A stretch of 64,000 nt of DNA. It comes from CAYVKM01 sp964452045 (lineage in GTDB: Bacteria > Calditrichota > Calditrichia > RBG-13-44-9). The notes under the pieces were generated by a model. The model worked only from the letters and a program-made list of their open reading frames with translations. It did no database searches and had not been told where the DNA came from. The stretch lies in contig CAYVKM010000008.1 in the NCBI GenBank assembly GCA_964452045.1, positions 15,113 through 79,112 on the forward strand, written 5' to 3'. Below, piece after piece: positions 52,129-61,977 of this stretch. Each line of letters starts with the position of its first letter. Within the stretch, counting starts at the first letter, position 1. Both the position numbers and the translations under genes were made by a program.

Positions 52129-54588
52129 CTATAAAAAGTCGCCTGCCAGCCTCTGGTGTACTGTCTCCAACAGTGATTCGTAACTATGACCTTCCGGAAA
52201 AATCGGCTGGTGAAATTTAACCTTTATCTTTTTCCAGGGACGGGGAATAAGGCTGCCCCGGGGTAGTGCTTCAAATGCGCCATTTATGGTCACCGGCACC
52301 ACCGGGACATTTAACTCGGTGCTTAAGATGGCGAATGATTTTTTTAGCTGACCCACCATGCCGGTATGGGTCCGAGTTCCTTCGGGAAATAAGATAATGT
52401 TTTTCCCACGTTTCAAAACTTCTGCCAGTTTCTGCAGGGACTGTTTAAGATCTCGGTTAATATCCATGATGATAATATTATTCCGGTTGGCCAGGGCTTT
52501 GATCCAGCGATTCCGGACATGTTTTTCTTTGGCATAAAAATAGGTGTTTTTCATAACTTTGTTTTTAAGAAAAGCGGAAACGAACAGGCCATCAAAAAAA
52601 CTTTGGTGGTTTGGTGCCAGGATAAATGGTCCTTCCGGTAAATTTTCATTTCCCTCGCTCTTTAACCGGAAGTAAATCTTGAGAAACCATTTGGATAGAT
52701 TTTTAAACAGATTTTGGGTGGGCCAGCTATTGGGCAGCTTGAGTTCTACTTTTTCTTTAAAAATTTCTGCCCATTTCACTGCTTCCACTGATAGTTTATT
52801 CTTTTTCTCTTTCATGAATTGGGAAAGTTTTTCAATGGTGGGATGATTTACCAGCACATCTTCCCGGATTTCGATGCCAAAGGTGGACTGTAAAAAGGTG
52901 AGAAGACTGACTTTATCCAGCGAATCCAGACCCAGATCAATTTCTAAATGATCGTCTGGGTAGATTTCTCCTTTTCCCTGTTCCCGCAGGAAATTCTTGA
53001 TAACCTGATATTCTTCAAATTCCGGTTCCGGTTGATTTTGCTTATTAATGCCGGACATATTTTCGGAAAATTCGGCTAATTTAAATCGTTGTATTTTCCC
53101 TAATCGGGTTTTCGGTAATTCTTCTTTCAACAGTAGAAATTTATTGAGTTTTTTATGGGATGCGGATTTAGTGTTGTACTTATCAATGATTTCCCATCGG
53201 AAGTAGGCTTCCAGGTTCAAAATTTCTTTCTCTTGTAACTTTTTAAAGTCAGGATAAATGGCTGCCTGTAATGAATCGTTTTTCGGGTAGACTCCGACCT
53301 CAGCAATGCAATCCGAAAGTTCCAGAAGTTTCTTTTCAATCTCCTCTGGATTGATATTTTTCCCATTTGATAACACGATAATTTCTTTGGAACGACCGGT
53401 AATGTGAATAAACCCCTTATCATCTATATAACCCAGGTCTCCTGTGTGCAGCCAATCTTCTTTAAGTACGGCAGCCGTTTCTTCCGGACGGTTATAGTAC
53501 CCCTGCATGATATTGCGACCCCGGGCAATAACCTCACCATTTTTGGTGGCAACTTCCAGGCAGGGCATGGGTTCGCCGGCAGAACCGATTTTCCAGCGAC
53601 CCGGACGTGTAAAGGTAATCATGGGGGCGGCCTCGGTCATCCCAAATCCTTCCAGCATTTCGAATCCCAGCGTTTTAAAATCCCGGGCCACATCTTCGTC
53701 CAGTTTGGCACCGCCGCAAACCATATATTCAACCTTTCCGCCAAACTTTTGATGAACCTTAGCAAATATTTTTCTGGAAAAGCGTCTGGAATTGATCAAG
53801 CTGGCCATTCTGAAAATTAAACGGGTGAGAATACTGCTGTTAATCTTATCCATAATCCCCTTGCGGATGGCCGAATAGAGCCGCGGCACACCAATGATGA
53901 TAGTGATGCCATTATTCTGTAACGTTGCCATGATGTCTTCAGAGATCATGGAGGGAGAAAAAGCAACCGTAGCTCCCACGGAAAGCGGTGCGATCATGGT
54001 GCCCATCAGAGGGAAAATATGATGCATGGGCAAGAGGGCCATCACTGGCCGGTCGACGGTAAAAATGGGGATATCGTGGGATACCGCTTCAATATTGGCC
54101 AGCAAATTATCGAAAGAGAGCATCACTCCTTTGGGGCTCCCGGTGGTACCGGATGTATAAATGATGACTGCTGTTTTATCAACCTCCGGATGGATAATTT
54201 CCTCGGGTGGATAGGAATCGGATTCAAATTTTATTTTGTCAATATTGTGGACCTGTAAATCATAATCCAGTTTTTCCACCACCAGTTTCATGGTTTCTGA
54301 AGTTTCAGCTGAGCAAAAAACTACTTCCGGCCGGCAGTCTTTAAGAATATAGGCGACATCTTCCGCCGGAGCCATAAAATCGATGGGCACGGCTATTGCC
54401 TTGTTTTTCCAGGCCGCATAAAAGGTATAAGTCCATTCCGGCCGGTTTTCAGAAAAAATTGCCACTTTTTTGGTATCGGTATTATTAAACAAGGTCGAAT
54501 AAAAGTGGATATGTCTAAGGAGGGCGTCATAGCTGATTCGGATGTCCTTCCAGACGATGGCGGTTTGTTCACCGTGATTTCTGAGCAC
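52129..54588 (-). CDS. Acyl-activating enzyme, acyl carrier and 1-acylglycerol-phosphate acyltransferase fusion
   Basis: The 819-residue protein has three domains. Residues about 1-515 are an AMP-binding acyl-activating enzyme, with YTSGTTGSPKGVML near 143 and GDLGYIDDKGFIHITGRSKEII near 395. Residues 530-605 are an acyl-carrier-like domain with Ser556 in LGLDSLDK. Residues 635-819 are a PlsC acyltransferase with NHQSFFDG near 656 and LFPEGTRTHTG near 730. It could activate a fatty acid, load it on its own carrier and transfer it to lysophosphatidate or lysophospholipid at the inner membrane, which would save fatty acids. E. coli Aas has the reverse order and no carrier. Confidence 0.9.
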   Translation of the reverse strand: MLRNHGEQTAIVWKDIRISYDALLRHIHFYSTLFNNTDTKKVAIFSENRPEWTYTFYAAWKNKAIAVPIDFMAPAEDVAYILKDCRPEVVFCSAETSETMKLVVEKLDYDLQVHNIDKIKFESDSYPPEEIIHPEVDKTAVIIYTSGTTGSPKGVMLSFDNLLANIEAVSHDIPIFTVDRPVMALLPMHHIFPLMGTMIAPLSVGATVAFSPSMISEDIMATLQNNGITIIIGVPRLYSAIRKGIMDKINSSILTRLIFRMASLINSRRFSRKIFAKVHQKFGGKVEYMVCGGAKLDEDVARDFKTLGFEMLEGFGMTEAAPMITFTRPGRWKIGSAGEPMPCLEVATKNGEVIARGRNIMQGYYNRPEETAAVLKEDWLHTGDLGYIDDKGFIHITGRSKEIIVLSNGKNINPEEIEKKLLELSDCIAEVGVYPKNDSLQAAIYPDFKKLQEKEILNLEAYFRWEIIDKYNTKSASHKKLNKFLLLKEELPKTRLGKIQRFKLAEFSENMSGINKQNQPEPEFEEYQVIKNFLREQGKGEIYPDDHLEIDLGLDSLDKVSLLTFLQSTFGIEIREDVLVNHPTIEKLSQFMKEKKNKLSVEAVKWAEIFKEKVELKLPNSWPTQNLFKNLSKWFLKIYFRLKSEGNENLPEGPFILAPNHQSFFDGLFVSAFLKNKVMKNTYFYAKEKHVRNRWIKALANRNNIIIMDINRDLKQSLQKLAEVLKRGKNIILFPEGTRTHTGMVGQLKKSFAILSTELNVPVVPVTINGAFEALPRGSLIPRPWKKIKVKFHQPIFPEGHSYESLLETVHQRLAGDFL

Positions 54589-54778
54589 TAATCGTTCTCC
54601 AATTAGATTTAATTTTCTAATTCAAATTTAACAGTGATGATTTTACAAAATTTACTTCGGATGGTTGCAGAAAAAAACAAATAAGATGTTTATCAGTTGG
54701 TTGTGCAGAAATCGGGCAAAATGGCATAATAATATTTTGTGTCTAAAAAAATTGTTTTGTTATGCTTGTCTGATAAGA

Positions 54779-55612
54779 CTACCACCGGAGTTGCAGATAC
54801 ACCAGAAAACTATCGTTTCCAATGACGGGTACAACGGAAAGATTTTTCTGCTTCCCGGTGGTTTCCCGGACCGAGCCGGTGGCTTCCCAGGCCAGATACC
54901 AGCCCAAGGCTGCCTGGGAAGGATAGTGCATATTATCGTTTATTCGGGATAATGCGGGGGAAAATGATGCGGTATAGAAGAGATATTTTAGCAGCGGTTT
55001 CTGTTCGCTCATATGAGCCAGAACAAGAAACGGAACCGCGCCGACAAAGGCATGTCCACTCACACCATTATCATCCTTCAACGGATTCCAGCGTGAATCT
55101 TCTTTCCTTTCACCCGGACGGGATCCCCCGGTGAGTCGCTGCAATACCACCAGGGCCGGTCCTCCTACCAGATACGACCGGAATGTATACCTTCCCCAGC
55201 TACCGATAACCGGAATTTTGACAAAATATGTACCGACCACCGCCGAGGCAAAAGAGAGGGGAATCATATATTTCCCTTCACCAAAAAACTTTGCCGCTTT
55301 TGATATGTCTTCTGTTCTGGAAGTACGAACATGCTCCTGATACCAGTTCTGAATATTCTGATCCAGAGCAGTATTGGCCACCAGCGCCCCACCGGCAAAA
55401 ACAAATGACATTCGGATCAGTCGATTTGTGGAATAGAAATTATTATAATCCGTTTTTACCGAGTTTGTGAACTGGTGAAAAGTAAAGGTCGTATCCTGGT
55501 TTGTATCCGAGGCAAAGATCACAGCGGGAGAAATTACTAACAGGAATAAAATAACATAACAGACCCGGCTTTTTACTGCTTTGATATTTATACCTCCTCT
55601 GGAATCAAGCAT
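54779..55612 (-). CDS. PAP2-family membrane-associated phosphatase, exported
   Basis: The 277-residue protein has a signal-like start, then several hydrophobic helices. It has the three PAP2 motifs: LQRLTGGSRPGE near 167-178, GVSGHAFVGA near 193-203 and SRINDNMHYPSQAALGW near 230-246. It removes phosphate from lipids such as phosphatidate or undecaprenyl pyrophosphate on the periplasmic side. The gene lies 190 bp downstream of the acyl-carrier fusion gene in the opposite reading order but on the same strand, so co-function in lipid metabolism is plausible only. Confidence 0.88.
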   Translation of the reverse strand: MLDSRGGINIKAVKSRVCYVILFLLVISPAVIFASDTNQDTTFTFHQFTNSVKTDYNNFYSTNRLIRMSFVFAGGALVANTALDQNIQNWYQEHVRTSRTEDISKAAKFFGEGKYMIPLSFASAVVGTYFVKIPVIGSWGRYTFRSYLVGGPALVVLQRLTGGSRPGERKEDSRWNPLKDDNGVSGHAFVGAVPFLVLAHMSEQKPLLKYLFYTASFSPALSRINDNMHYPSQAALGWYLAWEATGSVRETTGKQKNLSVVPVIGNDSFLVYLQLRW

Positions 55613-55831
55613 TCTGGTGAATTACCTGCTGAAAGAATCTTGATCAGTATATTTTTGCTTTTATCAAACAGAAATTGAAAGTTAAAAACATTCCTTTAAT
55701 TTTGGTATGGAAATTTATCTCTTTTTGGCTGGAATAGTCAATAAACTTATTCCGTACTGCTAATTTCGACCGGTAGAAAATTTTTGCGTTATTCCAGGGG
55801 CAGAATAATAAAGAGTTTTTATTTACGGCTT

Positions 55832-56176
55832 TTATGGACCCTTAATGATGAGTTTTTTTGTCCCGGTTTCATAAATCTCGAAGCTGAGCAACTCCGGTTT
55901 TACCGTAATCCTTTCCACACAGTCTTTTTTAAAAATCTTAATTTCAGTGACTTTGTCGTTCTCTTTTATTACCTGACAGGAAATATTGCGACACCATTGC
56001 GGCTCATCCGGCATCCAGGGATAGGTAATTTTGATGTCCACATTTTTGTAGTAATTGGGAGCAATTTTGGTGGTGTCGACCTTGCTGGTATCGGTGGCTT
56101 CCTGGGAGAATAATTCCAGCTCCGACCCCAATGCGGAGATAATCAGAAAAATCAGAATGTTAAACTTAATCTTCAT
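55832..56176 (-). CDS. Exported hypothetical protein
   Basis: The 114-residue protein has a hydrophobic signal (about 4-22). The rest is a small domain with WMPDEPQWCRNISCQVIKE containing two cysteines that could form a disulfide, and a closing strand (SFEIYETGTKKLIIKGP). I do not recognise the family. The ribosome site AAAGGATTTT is fair. It is probably a small periplasmic protein. Confidence 0.6.
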   Translation of the reverse strand: MKIKFNILIFLIISALGSELELFSQEATDTSKVDTTKIAPNYYKNVDIKITYPWMPDEPQWCRNISCQVIKENDKVTEIKIFKKDCVERITVKPELLSFEIYETGTKKLIIKGP

Positions 56177-56620
56177 AAAATCCTTTCTGTCCCTCAGGAC
56201 AATAAATTTTATGTAATATCTGATTTCTTCATCACTATCGGTTTTAACGACATATTGTGATTAGAATGTCCCGTCGCCACCCTATAATTTAATCATTTTA
56301 ATCCGGAAAGTGATACAGCCAAGATTGAAAAATAGGCCGGTTCTAGCCCACGGGAAGGAACCTCAAGTTCTTAAATTAGAAGTTCGAACCAATGGGCTGG
56401 GGCGATTTGTTTAATTCCACCTGCTAAATTTATCCCGGTTTTAAGATGGAAAAAATTTTACCATGATGCTGAAAAGTTTGCGACTGATGACGGTTTTGGT
56501 TCTGTTAATTGTTCTTGTAAAGTCATTACTCATTCTTTCCGGACAATTAAACCGGATATCAAACTGGTTGACTGACAAAGTGAATAAATTTAGTAATCTA
56601 AGAAATAAGGAGAAATTATT
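56177..56620. other. Intergenic region upstream of the TonB receptor gene
   Basis: 444 bp between divergent genes. AGCCCA near 56346 and TGGGCT near 56393 could form the ends of a hairpin with GAAGGAACCTC... inside, weakly supported. I considered and rejected a tRNA (GGTTCGAAC is present on the minus strand but no cloverleaf follows). The receptor's ribosome site AAGGAGAAATT lies at the right end. Confidence 0.4.
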
Positions 56621-58936
56621 ATGAAGCATGGATTAACCGTTTTTACCCTCATCTGGTTTTTGTTTTCATTATTTACCACCACCCCGTTACTGGGACAAAA
56701 ATCTTCACCCTCAGGAATCATAAAGGGAAAGCTAGTGGATGCGGATACTAAAGCACCATTGATCGGAGCCAATGTCGTCCTGCTCAATAGCACCCTGGGG
56801 GCAGCAAGCGATATGGATGGTATTTTTATTATCCCGGATGTGCCGGTGGGGAGCTATACCCTGCAATTTATCTATATTGGTTATACCACTGTTACCCGCA
56901 CGGATGTGATCGTGCGTCCCAAAAGAATTACCTATCTGGAAACCGGATTACAAATCTCGGCAGTTGAGGCAGAGGAAGTGGTGGTCACCGGAAGCTATTT
57001 TGAGAAAAAAGACGAACATCCGCTAAGCATTACCAATTTTGCCCGGGAGGAGATTCGCCGTTCCCCCGGTTCTGCCGGTGATGTGAGCCGGATTATGATG
57101 GTTCTTCCCAGTATCGCTAAAGTAAATGACCAAAGTAATAGTTTGATCGTCCGGGGTGGAAGTCCGATAGAGAATGCTTTTTATATTGACAATATTGAAA
57201 TCCCTAATATTAATCATTTTCCCACTCAGGGTGCCTCCGGCGGACCGATTGGTCTGATCAATGTCGATTTTATCGAGAATGTTAACTTCTCTACCGGTGG
57301 ATTCCCGGCAACTTATGGAGATAAGCTTTCTTCCATTATGGAAATTTCCTTCCGGGAAGGAAACCGGGATGAATACGATGGTCAACTGGATCTTAATTTT
57401 ACCGGTTTCGGCGGCATTATTGAAGGTCCATTATTCAATCAGAGAGGATCCTTTTTGCTCTCAGCCCGGAGAAGTTATCTGGATTTGTTGATTAATGCTG
57501 CAGATATCGGAACCAGTGTTGCCCCAAGGTATGGTGATATTCAGGGGAAAATGGCGTTTGATCTTCATCCTAAACATCGTCTCACTCTGCTGGGGATTTT
57601 CGGGGACGATCATAATAATCCGAATAAAGAGGCCGCCCTGGAAAATGATATGATTGTTTACGGGAACCAGGACATTTATGAAAATACCACCGGAATGAAC
57701 TGGCGGGCACTGTGGAATAAGAGCGGATACTCCAATACCTCACTTGCCTATACCTCTTCGAAATTCAGGGAAGATTATTATGAGACCAATACCGACATCC
57801 ATCTGATCCGCAACCACTCGCTGGAACAGTCCTATAAGTTCAGGAATGTAAATCATTTTCGCTTGAGCAAAATCCATTCATTGGAATTTGGGATTGAAGC
57901 AAAACACCTGATCTCCACCTACCATAATTTTTATGCTGAATATACTGATGCACTTGGCGATACGGTTCCGGCATTTCAGTTTAACGATCGGCTAACCGCC
58001 AATAAATATGGAGCGTTTGTTAATTATATGACCAAACCGGTCGGGCGATTAACCACCACACTCGGAATTAGAGCAGACTACTATTCCGACAATAATAAAA
58101 GCCATTTCTCTCCCCGGTTTGCCTTCTCCTATCAGATCACAGACAGAACATCCCTGAATGGATCAGCAGGTTTGTTTTATCAGAATCTTCCTCTGATCCT
58201 GCTCTCCCAAAATGCGGGAAACCGGAAACTGAAGGATCCCTCTGCCACTCATTATGTGCTGGGAATTGACCATCTGTTAACCGAGGATACCAGACTCACT
58301 TTTGAAGTATACCGGAAAGAATATCAAAATTTTCCGATTGATCCAACCCAACCGGCTTTGTTCCTGATTGATGAACTGTTTTACCGATATGGATTTTTCT
58401 TTAATCACGGATTGTTGACTGATAATGGCCGGGCTACAGCCCAGGGTATGGAGATAATGCTGCAAAAGAAATTGGCCAAAGATATTTATGGACTTGCCAG
58501 CGTGTCCTATTTTCGGACCAGATACCAGGGAGCGGATGATATCTGGCGGGACCGGGTATTTGATAATCAATTAATCCTGAGCCTGGAAGGGGGATATAAA
58601 CCAAACCGGAAATTGGAGTTTAGTCTGCGCTGGATTTACGCCGGTGGCCCGCCGTATACGCCTTTCGATATCAGAGCCTCGGAAGAATTAAACCGGGCGG
58701 TTTTGGATGAGACACGTATCAATGAGGCACGATATCCGGCATACCATTCTTTAAACATCCGGACCGACCGCCGTTTTAGTTTCAGCAAGACCAATCTGGT
58801 GGCCTATTTCAGCGTCTGGAATGCCTATGACCGGAAAAATGTAGCCACTTATTTCTGGAATGAGAATGAAAACAAAGAAGATATCATTTATCTATGGAGT
58901 TTGCTGCCCATTTTTGGTCTGGAATTTGAGTTTTAA
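56621..58936 (+). CDS. TonB-dependent outer-membrane receptor with carboxypeptidase-like N-terminal domain
   Basis: The 771-residue protein has a signal peptide (about 1-26), then a CarboxypepD_reg-like domain (GIIKGKLVDADTKAPLIGANV near 32-52). A plug domain with SNSLIVRGGSPIENAFYIDNIEIP near 166-186 leads into a 22-strand-type barrel that ends LPIFGLEFEF. It should import a nutrient or iron complex using TonB energy; the substrate is unknown. No SusD-like gene is adjacent, so it is not a SusCD pair. The start follows AAGGAG. Confidence 0.92.
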   Translation: MKHGLTVFTLIWFLFSLFTTTPLLGQKSSPSGIIKGKLVDADTKAPLIGANVVLLNSTLGAASDMDGIFIIPDVPVGSYTLQFIYIGYTTVTRTDVIVRPKRITYLETGLQISAVEAEEVVVTGSYFEKKDEHPLSITNFAREEIRRSPGSAGDVSRIMMVLPSIAKVNDQSNSLIVRGGSPIENAFYIDNIEIPNINHFPTQGASGGPIGLINVDFIENVNFSTGGFPATYGDKLSSIMEISFREGNRDEYDGQLDLNFTGFGGIIEGPLFNQRGSFLLSARRSYLDLLINAADIGTSVAPRYGDIQGKMAFDLHPKHRLTLLGIFGDDHNNPNKEAALENDMIVYGNQDIYENTTGMNWRALWNKSGYSNTSLAYTSSKFREDYYETNTDIHLIRNHSLEQSYKFRNVNHFRLSKIHSLEFGIEAKHLISTYHNFYAEYTDALGDTVPAFQFNDRLTANKYGAFVNYMTKPVGRLTTTLGIRADYYSDNNKSHFSPRFAFSYQITDRTSLNGSAGLFYQNLPLILLSQNAGNRKLKDPSATHYVLGIDHLLTEDTRLTFEVYRKEYQNFPIDPTQPALFLIDELFYRYGFFFNHGLLTDNGRATAQGMEIMLQKKLAKDIYGLASVSYFRTRYQGADDIWRDRVFDNQLILSLEGGYKPNRKLEFSLRWIYAGGPPYTPFDIRASEELNRAVLDETRINEARYPAYHSLNIRTDRRFSFSKTNLVAYFSVWNAYDRKNVATYFWNENENKEDIIYLWSLLPIFGLEFEF

Positions 58937-58969
58937 ATTTCGGGCCAAATTCTGGATTTAATAATAAAG

Positions 58970-58996
58970 AACCCCGGAAATTTTTCCGGGGTTTTC
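58970..58996 (+). terminator. Terminator after the TonB receptor gene
   Basis: AACCCCGGAAA (58970-58980) pairs perfectly with TTTCCGGGGTT (58983-58993) around TT, followed by TTCC. The arms end in A and T runs, so it can work in both directions between convergent genes. Confidence 0.85.
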
Positions 58997-59064
58997 CTTC
59001 TGTAAAGATAGAGCTTTGTTGTTTAAACTTTTGAATTAATCCAGATTTAAACCAGAATATTCTA

Positions 59065-59193
59065 CTACTTTTTCTTTCTGATTTTGATAGTCTCAACAAC
59101 TGCAGTTTTTTTCCTTCTTTGTGCCTCTTTAATAGGAATAAATTTTCCGGTCCCAGCATCTCTTCCAATTTTTTTTGTCTTATTTTTTGCCAT
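59065..59193 (-). CDS. Small basic protein (42 residues) of the XRE-ImmA operon
   Basis: The frame starts MAKNKTKKIGRDAGTGKFI, continues PIKEAQRRKKTAVVETI and ends in a run of basic residues with TAG at 59065-59067. I recall a family of short proteins with this GRDAGTGKFIPVKEA pattern beside XRE-ImmA pairs in several phyla. The ribosome site GGGAGGT is inside the last codons of the upstream ImmA gene, and the start is one base after its stop. It is too short for routine gene callers but looks real. Confidence 0.8.
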   Translation of the reverse strand: MAKNKTKKIGRDAGTGKFIPIKEAQRRKKTAVVETIKIRKKK

Positions 59194-59194
59194 T

Positions 59195-59827
59195 TCAACC
59201 TCCCGGTTTAAGTGTTAATCCATCTTTAAAGATTCTTTTTTCAACTACTCCTTTGGAAACTTGAAAATAATCGCCCAATCTTCTTGTTATAAAACCTAAA
59301 AGTATTTCATTACTAAATTTTTCAACTTTTTCCCCTGCACCGACGACCAGAGAAATTTGTTCATCAAATTTATGTCTTAATTTTTCAGCTGGAACCAATA
59401 ATAATCCGGCAAAATCATATGCATGGGTCTCAAACCAACTATATTGCTCAGAGGGGAAATTCGATTGAAACTCCTTCCACTCTGTAGTGTTGCTAAAATC
59501 AAATTTTCTTATAAAGTCTCCATGTAACCAAAAATGCCCCACTTCATGAGCTAAAGAAAATCTATACCTGTTATCACTTCTTTTAAACACATCCTCATCA
59601 ATGTAAACCGTCTTTAAGTCCTTGCTGAGCCATGAATCAATTCCAAATGCCAAATGAAGACCATTTAACGGAACAACATCCATACCAAGATCAAATTCCA
59701 CTATATAATCAATATCAATAGGAACATCCGCACTTATGCTGTAATGATTAACAAAATTCATTACCTCTCTTCTAATTAAATCATAATCATAAAATGGAGC
59801 CTTATAAAGATTTTCATCAAAAACCAT
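59195..59827 (-). CDS. ImmA/IrrE-family metallopeptidase
   Basis: The 210-residue protein has the zinc motif HEVGH in FSLAHEVGHFWLH near 94, and a downstream Glu in ETHAYDFAGLLLVPAE near 133-148. Such peptidases cleave partner repressors under stress, and XRE-ImmA pairs control phage- or toxin-like systems. Its start overlaps the XRE stop by one base (TAATG), so the two are translated together. The small basic protein follows one base after its stop. Confidence 0.9.
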   Translation of the reverse strand: MVFDENLYKAPFYDYDLIRREVMNFVNHYSISADVPIDIDYIVEFDLGMDVVPLNGLHLAFGIDSWLSKDLKTVYIDEDVFKRSDNRYRFSLAHEVGHFWLHGDFIRKFDFSNTTEWKEFQSNFPSEQYSWFETHAYDFAGLLLVPAEKLRHKFDEQISLVVGAGEKVEKFSNEILLGFITRRLGDYFQVSKGVVEKRIFKDGLTLKPGG

Positions 59828-60189
59828 TAAGATTCCCTTATGAGTTGAATAAGCTTATCCATTTTGGTTTCATCAATTTTCTCACCTTTAAGAGTTCTGA
59901 AAAAAAGAGGTAGTTTTGAGACAATTAGCCCATTTTCCATTATTTCTTTTGGGATTTTTCCATTTTCAATAAAGGCCAAACTGAAAAATTCTTCCCATTC
60001 ATTACTACCTTGTTTAATACCAAGTGCATAAGCTAATGATTTTAATTTATCCTCATCCTGAGGCGGATTTAATATTCCTCTTTCTAACTTGCTATGATTT
60101 CCGGGGTCAAAACTATGTTCAAGACAGAATCTTCTTAAAGTTATTTGTTTTTGCTGTCTTATTTTTTTTACATATTCCCCAAATCGCAT
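59827..60189 (-). CDS. XRE-family helix-turn-helix regulator
   Basis: The 120-residue protein has an N-terminal HTH (MRFGEYVKKIRQQKQITLRRFC near 1-22, then DPGNHSKLERGILNPP near 28-43). A C-terminal half likely contacts the ImmA partner. In XRE-ImmA pairs this is the repressor and cleavage substrate. It leads a three-gene operon. The ribosome site is AAGAGGAGGAGTAGACTAT, strong. AT-rich sequence suggests a mobile origin. Confidence 0.9.
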   Translation of the reverse strand: MRFGEYVKKIRQQKQITLRRFCLEHSFDPGNHSKLERGILNPPQDEDKLKSLAYALGIKQGSNEWEEFFSLAFIENGKIPKEIMENGLIVSKLPLFFRTLKGEKIDETKMDKLIQLIRES

Positions 60190-60680
60190 ATAGTCTACTC
60201 CTCCTCTTTAGATAGTTCTCTGGTTTTTGGGTTTCAGTTATAGTTTTTAAGATTATGTCATATTTCCTCTATTTTTTCGTTAATATAAAACTGTTGTAAA
60301 AATATTACAACAGGATTTTAAAATTTGTTCCAACTATTTAGAAATCATCATTTGTCTCGTGAAATCTGATATACTAAATATATGATTAATCACATATTTT
60401 AGTAATTAATGGTTTTATTATCTCTTTGGCTTTAATTCTTTATCTGGTAAACTTCGTCTTGTTTTGTTGCAGAAATTTTAAACTTCATTTCACCTGACAT
60501 ATAATTTTTATATTGTAAAAAGAATTTTTTAGGTAAAATTATCGTCTTCAAAACATAAAATTTTCTTCGTCACTTTTCAGTGCTCCAGAAAAAATTTGTT
60601 TGGATGAATTTAAAATTGTAAATGGGAGTTCTTTTGTTTTAATTTATCCGGTGAAGTCAAGAGAGCAATTTTAGATCGAC
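60190..60680. other. AT-rich intergenic region
   Basis: About 490 bp separate the divergent XRE operon and the AraC-type gene. It is strongly AT-rich with no gene I can support. Both promoters must lie here. TTGTAAAAATATTACAA near 60293-60309 is a perfect inverted repeat (TTGTAA/TTACAA) and could be an operator for either gene. Confidence 0.45.
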
Positions 60681-61943
60681 ATGTCAATTTCATTTGACGG
60701 ATTTACCATTATCTTATTATTTGGTGTTGCCCAGGGACTTTTCCTTGCTTCCCTGCTGCTGGGGAGACACGGGAATAAAAAGGCCAACCGTATTTTAGCT
60801 GCCCTCATGGTTTCTTATTCCATATTTATCTTTAACGCCATTCTGTTCAATAATCAAATGCTTTTCCGTCATCCGCAGTTAGTTATTGCGCTGGACGGAC
60901 TTCCCTTTCTGTTTGGTCCGTTGCATTTCTTGTATGCCAAATATCTTATCGCCTCGAATAAAAAGTTTTCTGCGAAGGAATGGCTCCATTTCATTCCCTT
61001 CATTATTTATAAAGCGTATAACATACCGGCCTACTTGGTATCAGAAAGGGAATTGATTGCCTACATTAAAGGCTGGGAGATTACCGGGAGGCCATTCTTT
61101 TTGGATTTTTCCGGATGGGTGGTTTCTTTGCAGGGATTGACCTATATGGTTCTTACCATTATTCTGATCAAAAAATATAATATTCGTCTGAAGGAAGTTT
61201 ATTCCTCCATCGACAAAATTAATTTGAACTGGTTACGTAATATTACCTATATGACTTTTTTTATCTGGATTGTTGTCTTTGTGGAAAACGTGCTCATTCT
61301 GGCCGGTCGGGAATTTTTGGGTGGCAAATTGGATATCATTAGTTTGCTCACGGCCATCTTTATTTACATCATGGGGTATCTGGGTCTGAGCAAGTCGGAG
61401 ATATTTTCCCAGGTGCGGGTTCCGGAAAGAAAATTCTCTCCATCCAGAGATGATCTTCAGCCAGTAACTGCTGAGTCTTCTCGGCAGGGAATCCAACCGG
61501 ATGACGGAGAGACTGAAGATGATCCAGCCCAAGCCTCCCCGAAATATGAAAAATCGGGTTTAACCCTGAAGAGGGCGAAAACCTATCTCAATCAGCTTCT
61601 CGACTTAATGGAACAGGAAAAGCCCTTTCAGAATAGTGAGCTCACCTTGCAGGATCTCTCGGATAAATTGTCGATCACCACCCATAACCTGTCCCAGGTG
61701 ATCAATACCCAGCTGAGGCAGAATTTTTTTGATTTTGTAAATCAATACCGGGTGGAGGAAGTTAAAAAAGCGCTGGGGAGCCCGGATAAACAGCACCTGA
61801 AAATACTCAGTATTGCCCTGGATGCAGGATTTAATTCAAAAACATCCTTCAATACTATTTTCAAGAAATTTACCAACCACACTCCTACCGAATACCGGAG
61901 ACGGATACTGGAAAAGGGTGGGGTTCCGTCCGGTAAATATTAA
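60681..61943 (+). CDS. Membrane-bound AraC-family transcriptional regulator
   Basis: The 420-residue protein has about seven hydrophobic helices in the first 240 residues, then a polar linker with many acidic residues (about 255-290). A C-terminal AraC HTH follows (about 305-405), ending ALDAGFNSKTSFNTIFKKFTNHTPTEYR. The arrangement resembles other FCB membrane AraC regulators, which probably sense an envelope signal or small molecule and act on nearby genes. No obvious ligand motif is seen. The cytochrome gene converges downstream. Confidence 0.88.
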   Translation: MSISFDGFTIILLFGVAQGLFLASLLLGRHGNKKANRILAALMVSYSIFIFNAILFNNQMLFRHPQLVIALDGLPFLFGPLHFLYAKYLIASNKKFSAKEWLHFIPFIIYKAYNIPAYLVSERELIAYIKGWEITGRPFFLDFSGWVVSLQGLTYMVLTIILIKKYNIRLKEVYSSIDKINLNWLRNITYMTFFIWIVVFVENVLILAGREFLGGKLDIISLLTAIFIYIMGYLGLSKSEIFSQVRVPERKFSPSRDDLQPVTAESSRQGIQPDDGETEDDPAQASPKYEKSGLTLKRAKTYLNQLLDLMEQEKPFQNSELTLQDLSDKLSITTHNLSQVINTQLRQNFFDFVNQYRVEEVKKALGSPDKQHLKILSIALDAGFNSKTSFNTIFKKFTNHTPTEYRRRILEKGGVPSGKY

Positions 61944-61977
61944 ACCGGTTGTGTGTACAGGCCTGCCGTCAATCCCC

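Noticed and set aside
56340..56400. Possible tRNA on the minus strand (GGTTCGAAC with flanking pairing)
   Set aside because: A T-arm-like sequence is present but no acceptor stem, D-arm or anticodon arm could be folded around it.
58884..59198. A 104-residue minus-strand frame overlapping the end of the TonB receptor gene
   Set aside because: It overlaps a strong gene and a terminator. The same region in another frame holds the well-supported 42-residue GRDAGTGKFIP protein with a better ribosome site.
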